This document shows, piece after piece, positions 12,201 through 23,269 of a stretch of 64,000 bases of DNA. The translations under genes were made by a program, and so were the position numbers. The stretch is from assembly GCA_013368325.1 (NCBI GenBank), contig JAACJK010000002.1, positions 620,001 to 684,000 on the forward strand, read 5' to 3'. The DNA is from Ephemerocybe angulata. Lineage: Eukaryota; Basidiomycota; Agaricomycetes; Agaricales; Psathyrellaceae. Within the stretch, counting starts at the first letter, position 1; each line of letters opens with the position of its first letter. Under the pieces are notes generated by a model that worked only from the letters and a program-made list of their open reading frames with translations, had not been told where the DNA came from and did not search any database.

Positions 12201-12579
12201 CACAGTTCTCGTTGACCAAGACGACGAACCTAGCTTGAATGGGATGCTTGTGGCCCAACTCCGCCTCCTCTTTTCGTTCTTCGATCCGTACACAAATCAA
12301 GATCTTCAATGTGCCCTTGTCAACTGGTTTCCGACCGTAGGGGATGAGCCGGACCCAGTCACGGGGATGTGGGTAGTGGAACGTGAGGAGATCGAGGGCG
12401 AATGTCCTGTACAGGTGATACCGCTAGCCTCAATTGTCAGGGGGGTCCATTTGCTGCCAGTGTATGGGAAGGGGCGCTTACCAGAAACTCTTTCGTATGT
12501 CACAGCGCTCGAGGACTTTGAGAGGTACTTCGTGAACTCATACATAGATCACCATGCACACGAGTTGTTATTTAGATAG
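9269..12579 (+). CDS. Plavaka-type transposase
   Basis: Eight exons: 9269-10060, 10115-10319, 10380-10608, 10674-10806, 10863-11038, 11101-11197, 11263-11866 and 11921-12579. They join in one frame of 964 residues with no internal stop, and all introns are 54-65 bp with GT..AG ends. A C2H2 finger (FPCKKGCRDRTFRSSQGL...H..VH) sits at residues 16-39. Next come the Plavaka hallmarks: PFSNRLEFDWAHYHY, GKWNTAPYREFDSKKERVWS, VTGLDKTTVSVATGHQEY, GNLTNPARRGHGAGVIPVAF, and PFTHGYPRADIHELMAPDLLHQVIKG. The product would cut and paste the element using an RNase H-like DDE core. The ATG at 9269 opens directly into the finger domain. The intact frame and regular introns suggest a functional gene. The name rests on motif recognition only. 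Confidence 0.88.
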
Positions 12580-12799
12580 AAAATTGTATATTGAAGCAGC
12601 TTTTGGTGATTTGGGCAAGAGATGAAGGAGAGATGACGGTCGAAGGAGGGAAGCTCGTCGACGGCGGCTCCTGGAAACATGAACACAGCCGCATCAAGCA
12701 GCTGACTAGCCGGGCTTTCGGCTTTCTACTTTACCGGCTTTTCAAAAGCGGAAAAGGGGCCGAAAGCCCGCAAGCAAACTGTCAATTTGCTGATGTGGG

Positions 12800-12812
12800 C
12801 CGTCCCCAAGTG
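12800..12812 (-). repeat. Candidate right terminal inverted repeat of Plavaka element
   Basis: The reverse complement reads CACTTGGGGACGG, matching 5495-5507 at 10 of 13 positions. It lies 220 bp after the transposase stop codon. Confidence 0.4.
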
Positions 12813-12929
12813 CCTGTTAGAAAGCATTAAAGGTGGGGAGATGACCATGCGATGGGGTAGAGACATACATGTGTGTCCTTTGTTGTGATCTTGAGCAAGC
12901 GGAGTCCATGACGCATTGGCGGGTGTGGT

Positions 12930-13455
12930 GGTCCGGGATACGAAGTCGCAACAGAAATGATTCCGGCGAGCGCCCAGCGAGCCTGAAGTGTGTTAGATTG
13001 TCTTTGCAAACAGCTGAATGTGTGGGGGACGCACTTGTGGCGACGTCGACGATGGCTCGGAGCCGTTTGGCGATCACTGTGGTCTTGCGGGTCCGAGGCG
13101 ACAATGCTGTTCTGGGTAGGCGGTGACCGATGTGCGCCTGGAAATGAAAGTGACAATTCCTGTCGTACAAGTGTCAGTCTGGGAGGTCGCGAGAAGACGC
13201 AGTTGCGACGTACCTTGTGCCATTTTGCGATTCCGCAACAGAAATCCGTCCGCCGAGCTGAACGGGAGGGTAAGTCACTACGACCTGGGAATAGTTATAA
13301 CCTTTGGCTTACCTTGACTGCATGCGGGGGACGTCGACCGCTGGGAAAGTGAGGTTTAGAAACGACCTCAGGTAACCCAGGATGAAGAGCTCGTGTGCGC
13401 AATGCTAGGACGGTGTCGAATGACGAAGACGCAACAGAATTGCGTCCGCCGAGCA
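12930..13455 (+). repeat. Mini-exon-like repeat array, plus strand
   Basis: Three short segments share nucleotide and protein similarity. About 12937-12972 reads YEVATEMIPASA, about 13228-13260 reads CDSATEIRPPS, and about 13420-13455 reads DEDATELRPPS. Each has CAACAGAA in the middle and ends CCGSCGAGC. They match the minus-strand array at 62.3-64.0 kb, where the same motif is followed by a GTGAGC donor. Spacing here is about 290 and 190 bp. I do not propose a continuous gene; these look like scattered exons of a repetitive gene or a repeat family derived from one. Confidence 0.5.
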
Positions 13456-13995
13456 ACGTCGAGGCGAGAGTGAGACGGCGACGGGATAGTGGACATGCTG
13501 GGGTAGGGAAGAAAGAGATGACTTGGCTAGACCGTCTAGCCCCTTCGTGCCAGCGGACTCTCAGGCATAACATCAATTCTCGGAGGTCCGGGATGTTGCA
13601 GGGACAGGGATCATGCCGTGAGGGTGTGCGGTCGCGGGTAGCGAATTGCACACCGGCTACAATTAAGTCGACACCGAGTCCTGACTCCTTGCCCCCCCCG
13701 AGCCACTTTGCCATCTTGGATAGTCGAATATAACTTGTATCATAAGACCACTATATGGGCTTGAGGGTAGAATAGAGGGAAAGAATTATAGCTATAGCAA
13801 AGCGACAATTTCTTCAAGTCCCGCGCTAAAAGCAGCGAGCCGACTAGTGTGAGAACGTGGACTTGGCGTTCGCAGGTCCATGAACGAAATCTCGTTGGAA
13901 CAGTCTCCTGAGAGGGCGAGAAATAGAGCACGTATCGCATTCTAGAGATACCTAAATTACTTTCAGTGAGTTGGGCACCAAGAGGAGGAGAATAC

Positions 13996-14074
13996 AGGGA
14001 GGGGAGGCTCAGGCGGACGAGCCGAGCCCCGTTTCGTCACTACACTCCCGCCCACACACCAATCAGCACCGCCG
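13996..14074 (+). repeat. About 80-bp direct repeat, left copy
   Basis: This segment (AGGGAGGGGAGGCTCAGGCG to the ACCGCCGT end) recurs at 14408-14487 with a handful of differences. The copies flank about 330 bp without a gene. They might be remnants of a small element with direct terminal repeats. Confidence 0.8.
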
Positions 14075-14407
14075 TAGCCAAGGGGCCACCACGATAGCGA
14101 ATGATGAATCCAACCCACCCGGTCGGGTCCGTGGGAAACCGCTCCTTTTCTGGACGCCAGGCTTCGAAAGGTGCTCTCAGTGACTATATCTCACCTTTTC
14201 GTTGGGACGGTGGTATAATTTTGGTCTGTGAGTAGGATCGTGCATGTATCCCGAGTTCTGGAGGACCACGACTTTCCAGTGCTCAGCAATCGACCGACGC
14301 ATTGAGATTTTGGTCTGTGCCCACTAGCGGGGGTATTGCTGCCCTTCTAGGGCGGATTTATTCTTCAGACACGCTCATACGGTAAGCACCAGGGATAGAA
14401 ACAAGAA

Positions 14408-14487
14408 GGGAGGGGAGGCTCAGGCGGATGAGCCGAGCCGTGTTTCGTCACTACACTCCCGCCCACACATCAATCAGTACCGCCGTG
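14408..14487 (+). repeat. About 80-bp direct repeat, right copy
   Basis: Second copy of the repeat at 13996-14074, same orientation, about 90 percent alike by eye. Confidence 0.8.
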
Positions 14488-14592
14488 CAGCTATCCCCGA
14501 ACCTTTGTTTATTCCATAGGCGTGACTACGTATAAACATGGCACGCATCCTACGGTATATAACCTGGGCAGAATTACTTACCACCCACCCAC

Positions 14593-14697
14593 CATGTCGC
14601 CCCTACGTCTCGTCACCATGCCCCGCGTCTTGCCCATATGCCCCTCGTCTTGCCCTCTGCCCCTCGTCTTGTCATTATGCCCCACGTCTCGTCACCT
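14593..14697 (+). repeat. Minisatellite, about 20-bp unit, five copies
   Basis: Tandem variants of ATGCCCCTCGTCTTGYCCAT, in which CTCGTC alternates with CGCGTC or ACGTCTCGTC. The repeat is part of a longer sequence that also shows similarity to 60.8-61.7 kb. Confidence 0.75.
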
Positions 14698-14785
14698 ACC
14701 TCTACATATCGTAGTCAGTAGCACACATAGTCAGTAGTTAGCCTCCACGGTCCCGGCGGGTATGGGTTCGCTATGGCGAACCTAT

Positions 14786-14855
14786 GCTCGCCGGGGCCGA
14801 TAATGGAGGATGCCGTGGGAAGAGACACCTATGAAAAAATGCTGAAAGTCCGTTT
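14786..14855 (-). repeat. Dispersed repeat at LAP1 truncation point
   Basis: Read on the minus strand this matches 60847-60917 on the plus strand (AAAACNGACTTTCAGC, then TTTTTTCATAGGTGT and a CCTCCATTAT block). In both places it begins 15-30 bp after the 5' splice site of a gene whose later exons are missing. Confidence 0.75.
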
Positions 14856-14870
14856 TGTGAGCAAACGCAC

Positions 14871-16035
<1,165 letters not shown>

Positions 16036-16345
16036 CGGATGAGGAGGTCACGCTCAAGGAGTTTTCCGCGTCATGAGGGGGAACCCTAACCTTGCGTTTG
16101 TTTGGTTTAGCCAAACATCGGAATAGGCGCTTGCCATTCCTCTCCAAACCTCCATTCGTTCACACGCAGGCCCTTTTCGCCTCCTTCAGACACACGCACA
16201 CATACCGCGACGCCGAGGGTGGACGCGCTGGACGAGCCTTTCCCTGCAGAACGCGGCATACTTGAGAAATCGTGGGAACGGCGCGCCAATTCGAGACGAC
16301 GCGAATCAAAGCTTTCCCTGCTCCCCCCAACGACGTGCTCGACGT
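16036..16345. other. Upstream region of LAP1
   Basis: About 310 bp between the LAP1 start codon and repeat copy B. No gene or clear motif was seen. Confidence 0.5.
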
Positions 16346-17940
16346 CGCTTTCCGGCTTTACTCCTGCTCCCCAGCTCTGCTTCGTCTGAATCCCGCCCAC
16401 CAACTCCCCCGCATTCTCCCATCAGCATTTCTATTCAGCTCGCTATCTACGACAACCACGGACGCCTACAATTAGCTCAACGACGACGGGGACAGTCAAC
16501 ACGACGACCAAGGCTCTTGCACGACGGCCTGTGCGCTTTAGCGAGCGCAATCTGGGTGCTCCCAGCGACGAGAATCACCCACTACGACCGCGAAGCCAGC
16601 GACGAGCACGGCGGAATTGGGCGGCTCGATGGGAGCGACGGATGTCCTGCATTGGCAAATGTGAGTCTTGAATGCAACGATATACCGACTGATATACTGA
16701 CCATACAGCTCACGAAACCCACACAGGTTTCGCGCACATCCGCAGGCACTGTGCGTCGCGCGACGTGCACGACATAATTGGCTGAGATAGGAACCAACGG
16801 TCTTTAGTGAGTATTTGAGCCAACGTTATTTGGCCGTTTTACTGACCTTAAGCCTCGAAAGGACCCCAGGTCCCGCACTCGCATTCGCCATCCTTCCACC
16901 CTCCGACCGAGCTGCGATGTGCTCTGCGCAGTCCAAGACAAGGCCTAGTCGAAAAAGGTGAGCACGACCTCGTATCATCAAAAGACACGAGTACTAAACA
17001 GGAACTAACTAGCATCCTTCGTCGGGCGGCAAGGGTCTACCCTTCGACATGTACACGGCCCGTAGCGCTGCGAGAAAAAGTCAGTCGCTTTGATACTGCC
17101 ACAGAGGCCGGCCGACGACATACCGACTCGAAGACGGCGGAAATTGGAGATTGGGTAGGGTGTTTACTATGAACGGCGGGTAAGTACACATTTTTATGTC
17201 CGAAAGCCCGGTCAAACCCACTCACCAGCAGTCAGTAGCAGACCTCAGTCCTTCGTGCTCGAGGCACGCCCGTGCACGAGAACCATCGACACCCAAACCC
17301 CACCACCCCATTCGCCGCATTGGGACAGCCGACTCGCTCTTGCGGCCGGCATAGTCACTCGAGACACGGGGCTACGGCTACGACGAACACGCGTGAGTAC
17401 ACGTCCATTCCTCTAAGCCCAGCGCTGCTCACCGAGACTCTGCACCACCGCCTGCGCCTGCTCGACGCCGAACGACTGACGACCACGCACGAGAACCATC
17501 GGCGCCAAATCCCACCGCTCCATTCGCCGCAGTCGACGGCTCACGCACGGTGCCTGACCGTCCGACTGATAGAAACATGTGAGTGTATGCCCCATAGGCT
17601 ATGCGAAAGGACACTCACAACAACCAAAACCCCACCCCAGGACGGCGGACGACGACGAGACGACCGCGCAGCGACGTCCCCTGTGAATGAAACACATGAA
17701 TAAGTACACGCCCCGACATCTAAACGAAGCCGCACTCACCCAACTCTGCGCCATTGATATCGACGGCCAACGCCCGGCGACCGTGCGTGTGCGAGAAACA
17801 GCCAACGAGTCAGGCACTCGAATATCTGAGGGGCAGAACAGGTAAGTACACATCCCGTTATCTATGCGAAACGTTACTGACCAAATACTATTGACCCAGT
17901 TCCAAAACGACGGCCGAAGACCGAACGACAAGGTGACGAG
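16346..17940 (+). repeat. Intron-rich tandem-unit locus, copy B
   Basis: Collinear with 1-1560, differing by substitutions and short indels. It carries the same chain of GTGAGT..CTNAC..AG intron-like segments (for example 17392-17442 and 17579-17631). The locus fills the spacer between the head-to-head LAP1 and LAP2 genes. Function unknown. Confidence 0.6.
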
Positions 17941-17948
17941 ATCAGAAG

Positions 17949-18069
17949 CTTCAGCGGTCGATGCATGAAGAAGATAGAGATTCGGGCTCCAGGGCTCGGT
18001 AAATCGGGAAGGTCACTTAAAGGAGAAGAGAAATGATTACGTCTAGTGCCTTAGGTATTTAATACTCCT
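17949..18069 (+). repeat. 121-bp dispersed repeat forming the LAP2 proximal promoter
   Basis: Nearly identical to 51771-51891, with about five differences. Its right end lies 8 bp before the LAP2 ATG at 18077 and includes TATTTAATA (18056-18064), a TATA-like site. LAP1 shares only about 9 bp immediately before its ATG, so the repeat replaced or created the region upstream of LAP2. Confidence 0.85.
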
Positions 18070-18076
18070 CCATCCG

Positions 18077-20387
18077 ATGCTATCTCGATTATCTCAGTCC
18101 TCTCGCTTCCTCCCACCACTCTACCGCAGCATGTCGTCCTCGCAAGCCCTAATCGTCCCCTTCGACCCCTCGGCCCCGAGCCAGGCCGTCGCCGGCGTCC
18201 TGCCCCTGCAGCTCTGGTCGCTCACCCCGAGCGGCGACAAGGCCCCCAAGGCCGGCACGACGGCGACGTTCTACAACACCCCTGCGGGCAAGACGACGAC
18301 GATCTCGTCTGTGGGCGACGGGTTTTCGAGCAAGGCGAGTGAGGTGAAAAGAGAGCTGGTGAGGAAGAGCGTGGGTGCGGCTGTGAAGGAGCTCAAGGCG
18401 TTCGACGGCGTGAAGGACGTGGTCGTCGACGCCTCGCTCGACCCGCACGCCGCGGCCGTCGCCGCCCACCTTGCTCTATACAAGTTTACGCTCAAGACGA
18501 ATGTGCCGTCGCCGTTCGACCCGAGGAACGCGGAGCCCGCGAAGGACAAGGTTGCGTTTGCGCCTGTTGAAGCGTCGGCGGAGTGGGACCGCGGCGTCGT
18601 CTATGCCCAGAGCCAGAACCTCGCGCGGACGCTGGCGGAGTACCCTGCGAACATGATTACGCCTACTGCCTTCACGGAGAGGGTGCGGAGGGAGTTTGAG
18701 GGGATAGCGAATGTGGAGATCGTTGTAAGGGACGAGGCGTGGGCGGCTGAGAAGGGCATGGTGCGTACATACTTTATTTGATTTATTCAAACTAAAGCTC
18801 GCGCAGAACGTCTTCCTGTCTGTCACCCACGGCACCTCCGAGCCCGCCAAGTTCCTCGAGATGTTCGTACCCCCTTCTCTGTCCCCCAGCCTACTGACAT
18901 TAGTATAGCATCTACAAGGGCGCCGCCGACAAGACCGCCGCGCCCCTCGCCTTCGTCGGCAAGGGCATCACCTTCGACTCGGGAGGAATCAGCTTGAAGC
19001 CCGGTGCGGGCATGAAGCTCATGCGGGGCGACATGGGTGGCGCCGCGGCCGTCGTCTCTGCTGGGCTCGCGATTGCTAAGCTCCAGCTCCCGTGCGTCGT
19101 TCACTTGCTTCGGAATTTCGCGGCTCAGCTAATACACTTTTCTTTATTTATTACCGTTTAGCATTAACTTGGTTGTTACGACGCCTTTGACTGAGAACAT
19201 GCCTGGACCGAGCGCCACCAAGCCCGGCGACATGTGCGTCTCCTCCCCTTCCTCCCCTTTGATTGCACTACTGATGCGAAGACAGTATCTACGCTATGAA
19301 CGGCAAGTCCGTCGAGGTCGACAACACCGATGCCGAGGGTCGCCTCGTTCTCTCCGGTGCGCCTTTCTCCCCTTCTCCTTCTTCCCCCTTCTCCCTTTTC
19401 ACGAGGAACGAGGTGGAGTTCGAGCTGACATTGTTGTTGTGTAGATGCGATCTACTACACCTCTACTGAGTATAAGCCTCATACTTTGATCGATGTCGCC
19501 ACTCTCACCTAGTACGCGTCCCCCACACCCCACCCAATCTGCCTCCATACTTACACTTCCTCCGTTTTCTAGCGCCATGATCTTCGCCGTCGGCGAAGTC
19601 TTCTCGGGCGTCTTCTCCGTACGTCCCTCCCCCCTCTCTTTCTCCACTGTGAGAAGTGAATGCTAACTAACGCATTTGGATGTGTAGAGCTCGGACGAGC
19701 TGTGGCAGCAGCTCTACGAGGCGGGCCAGTTGGAGCACGATAGGTTCTGGAGGATGCCGATGGACGATGAGTACTTGCCCCAGATTCATGGGTCGAATGC
19801 TGATTTGCAGAACGTGCGTCGTTCTTCCCGTCTACATCCGTTTCTGTTACATTGTGCTGACTTTTGACACTTTTCGTTCTGTTTTGCATTCTCGTTTTGT
19901 CTCGTCGTGTTCCGCTTCGCATTGCACACTCGACTCGCCTCGTTCCGACTCGTCTCGTCTTGTTCCGCTTTGCTCACTCGACTCGTTCCACTCCGCTTTG
20001 CACACTCTTCTCGACTCTTCTCGACTCGCCCCGCTCGTTCCGCTCCGCTTCGCGTCACATAGACCGGCGGCCGCCCCGCCGGAAGCGCCACCGCGGCGCT
20101 CTTCCTGAAGCCGTTCGTGGCGGGGCTCGAGGAGGGCGAGATCAAGTGGGCGCATCTGGATATTGCGGGGAGTATGGAGGCGACGCGCCCGGGGGCGTAT
20201 CAGGAGAAGGGGATGACTGGGAGGCCTGTGAGGTGAGTTCTTTGTTTTCTTTGTTTTTGGTTTTTGGGGGATTTGGGGGAGGGTTGGGGGAGGGTTGGGA
20301 AAAGGGGATGGGATGGGATGGGATGGAATGCTGATTGTGTTTTTTGTAGGGCTTTGATTGAGTTTGCGAGGAGGCTTTCGAACTAGG
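18077..20387 (+). CDS. Leucyl aminopeptidase, M17 family (LAP2)
   Basis: Ten exons: 18077-18760, 18807-18862, 18909-19091, 19162-19233, 19286-19356, 19445-19511, 19573-19618, 19688-19813, 20063-20232 and 20351-20387. They give 503 residues, the usual size for this family. M17 enzymes remove N-terminal leucine and similar residues from peptides using two metal ions. The metal and catalytic motifs are present: [10 protein letters not shown] (about 264-273), MRGDMGGAA, and NTDAEGRL (about 345-352). The end reads [17 protein letters not shown]...[11 protein letters not shown]. Two oddities: the second intron starts GTTCGT, where the other copies have GTGCGT, and the normally conserved TLTG reads TLTY. 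The seventh intron (19814-20062) is long (249 bp) and pyrimidine-rich. An N-terminal SRLSQSSRF stretch could be a mitochondrial leader; the likely location is cytosol or mitochondrion. Confidence 0.9.
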
Positions 20388-20804
20388 ATGGAGATGGAAG
20401 AAGGGAATCGGATCGAAGGGTATCGTGATGATGTTTAGTTGGACATGGTGTGAATGAAATTATCTAGGTTGTGTCGAATCTTGTGGATGGCTTCGTTTGG
20501 GTCGTGATGAGTTGCAGTTTGTGCGTTCTGGGGTCGAATGATTCGAACGCTGTGTGGCTTTGGAGGTGGTTCGAGTACGGTGGTTGGTTATGATGGATTG
20601 TTTCTAGGTGTGTGAGCTGGGCGGGCGTCTATCAACTTACGCGTTTCAGAAGGAGGAACGGTGCTGACTGTCCCACCCTGACTGCGTGCCGGGTGACGGG
20701 CGCGATTTCAGGTGAGTACACTGACCGTGACGAGGCGGATTCAGATTCGAAGGAGCGCGGGCTCTTACTAACAATGAGGGCAGTGGTATTTGGAATGAGT
20801 GGGG

Positions 20805-21640
20805 TCACCGCTCGGAATGGGGAATAAAGCGCTCGGTGAGCACAGGCTCAGAGGCCTTCAACTTATCAAGCGTCTTGTCAAAAAGGCCGAGAGCGGATCG
20901 GTAGAGAGTGTTGGAGCTCTCTGAGAGAAGGGTTTTTAAAGTTTTCTGTTTCTTCTCGGTATCCAGTTTGACGAGCCTTTTAATTGCTTCTTGAGGACCG
21001 TGGGCCAACAGTCTGTGTAGGAGCGTAGGAGCGTTGTGCATGGTGGGAGCCAGTAGGCCTGGATTGTATCTGGATCTAAGTCGTTGAGGGAGTAGACTCT
21101 GCGACTATTTTGTGGTTTGCGGCGTCATAAGGGTGGGGGGTGGCCCATTTGATGAGTACACGAGGTTGGCTGGCTACCGGTTTGACTTCCAAGTCGTCCA
21201 ACTCGTCGTGGTCCAGGGGAGGGGATGGATGGTTCTAGGGATGTAACTCGCAAGAATGGCGACCGACATGCTGGAACTCGCTTTCGAACATACCTCTAAG
21301 TTGTGCCTGCAGGCTTGCCTTGTGGAATGTCAAAGTCGAGTAACAAGCCTCGCGGAGAGCCCTCCCCTGCGTCGTTTACTATGGAGAGAAGGATGTTGTT
21401 AGGAGTTATGTTGCCGTGGATGATACTTACCCGGCTTTGATAAGAGTCGTTTGTACCCTGTGTGGGTGAGTCAGGAACGGGGCCGCTAATAGGGGTTTGA
21501 GTGGGTTATACCGAAGAGAGCCTCATCGCGGATTGCTGCGATAGTTTGTGTTTGTGTTTTGAATGCGAAGAGAGAACCTTCGAAGCGAGGGGTTATTGTA
21601 ATGCAATGGCTACCGACGACCTCAACGGTTGTCAGTGGTG
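20805..21640 (-). pseudogene. FunK1 kinase relic A
   Basis: The C-terminal piece 21041-20805 (LFDKTLDKLKASEPVL) and an upstream piece near 21430-21300 are recognisable as parts of the FunK1 kinase fold. The upstream piece reads HGNITPNNILL followed by RGLLLDFDI, the catalytic-loop and DFG-like regions. Between them the frame is lost: the PGYW.PACK region is out of frame. The N-terminal half is absent. Paralogue of relic D at 27380-28070. Confidence 0.75.
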
Positions 21641-22134
21641 AGCTCGGTGGTTTAGATAAAGGGTGCTTAGTGAAGCCAAGGTTCGGTCAAGGAGCTTTTG
21701 AGCCACAATCGCCTCAAGGCTCACGGTGTGGGGCCGCAACGAGTCATGCCGGTCGAGGCTCTACATGTAGTCTTGCTCGACTCGAAGGCGTTAGCTTGGG
21801 AAAATGGGGATTCGCCAAAGAGCCTGGACTAGTAGGGATATAGAGCTCATGTATTTACAATAGCCTGCTCGACATCCTTCCCCCCCCATTTAAGGCAAAA
21901 GTACAGGGGAGAGGTGCAAAATAGTACAGATATTTGGAAATCGAAATGAGGAAAGCGTGGAGGAAACACGAGAGATGAGGCGCGGGATAGTTCGATTCCA
22001 GGCAACAGAGCTCATGCGAGTGCCCTTGGGGCCCAAGGGCACAGAGAGACCTATAAGTCCGCGCCCTGAGAGCCTCGCTTTCCGAGACAAGGCGGAGTGG
22101 AAGCACGAGGAGGAGCGTATGAACCAATTGATAT

Positions 22135-23030
22135 TTAGGCGACCCCGGCGTATTTCAACTCTTCGAGAGCTTTATCAAAAAGTTCGAGAGCGGATTGGTA
22201 TAGACCACTGGAGCCCTCGAGGAGGCATTCCAAAGCTTTCCGCTTCTCCTCACAATACCGCTTTGCGAGCCTACGTTTCTTCCTGACCACGGGGGTTAAC
22301 AGCCTGTGAAGCCCACAGAGCAGCGTCTTGCATGCCGGATTCCAGTAGGCCGGGACGTCCTCTATATCCAAGTCTTCGTCAGAGAAGTAGGCGAGCTTGC
22401 TGTTGTAGGCGTTGCTGTAGGTCTCTCTTTCCCAATCGACGAGCATCCGAGGTCGCCGCTTTGCTAGTACCAACTTGCGCCTCGGACCTTTGAATCCGAA
22501 CATTATCTCAGAGAGGACGTAGTGAGCCGACTCTAGGTCGTCCATTTCGTCGTGAGGAGGAGATGGGTGGTTGTGCGGGTCACAACGAGCAATGTCAGCG
22601 GCGGACATGTACATCTTCAAAGTACCCTGTACCTTTAGTCAATAATTATGCACTGAGGAAGGGGTTTTCAGAGACTTACAGGGCTTTTCCTGACAGCGTG
22701 GTTGGTAGACGTGGATATGTCGAAGTCAACCAACACGCCTCGCGGGCGCTCTGCTGCGCCTTGTATTCCAAGAAGAACGCTGCTGGGCGTGATGGCACCG
22801 GGAACGATTCCCGCCTCTGATAAAAGGCACATGTACGCTATGTACGCGGGTCAATTACAGCGCTTTGAGAGATAAATGGGACTGGCGTACCGAACAGAAC
22901 ATCGCGCATCGCAGCGATGGCTTGTGTTTGTGTCTTGAAGTCGAAGAGATAACCTTTGAAACGAAGGTTTATCGTAGCGTAATCGTGTATTCGTTCACCG
23001 GTCTCCATGTTCTCCTGTGACGAGTTGGGT
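22135..23030 (-). pseudogene. FunK1 kinase relic B
   Basis: An open stretch 22620-22135 gives the C-lobe (MKMYMSAADIARCDPHNHPS, DDLESAHYVLSE, FDKALEELK). Upstream exons near 22830-22690 read PGAITPSSVLLG and RGVLVDFDI. Upstream of these, about 23000-22890, reads FDFKTQTQAIAAMRDVLFG. The HRD catalytic motif has become VPG and the invariant Asn is Ser, so it cannot be an active kinase even if expressed. The whole N-lobe is missing. Closest relative: relic E at 28554-29460. Confidence 0.78.
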
Positions 23031-23269
23031 GGTTTAGATACGAGAATAAGTAATAAACAAGCTCCGGGTTGGTCAAGGGGCGTTTGAGCGCAACATTCAC
23101 CTCAAATCTGGGATTGCCCCCCACGGGCCACTGGCAGTTGCCGGTCGACGTGAGATGCCGACGAGCCGGCATCAAATTCGACCACGTGGTGATCTAGGGT
23201 TGAAGGCCGGCCTCTGTGGCGACGCGACTTGGTTCTGACCACTTGAGATTCCTCGTTTTTGACCATGCC

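Larger units (their letters stand above)
5495..12812 (+). mobile_element. Plavaka-type DNA transposon with partner gene
   Basis: The element is defined by an intact Plavaka-like transposase (9269-12579, +) and a divergent minus-strand partner locus (5684-8903). Candidate terminal inverted repeats are the 13-mer GACTTGGGCAAGG at 5495-5507 and the reverse complement of CACTTGGGGACGG at 12800-12812 (10 of 13 bases equal). Subterminal GAAAGCC motifs at the left appear inverted as GGCTTTC at the right. CACT at one end would suit the CMC (CACTA-like) superfamily to which Plavaka belongs. I found no clear target-site duplication, so the exact ends are tentative. The transposase reading frame is unbroken, so the element may still be active or recently so. 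Confidence 0.6.
18807..23060 (+). repeat. Segmental duplication unit 1 (LAP 3' part plus FunK1 relics)
   Basis: The order LAP exons 2-10, FunK1 relic A, FunK1 relic B is repeated at 26286-29490 in the same order and orientation. Homology continues through the non-coding DNA just after the LAP stop and after the kinase relics. The intact FunK1 gene at 23270-25850 lies between the two units. Confidence 0.8.
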
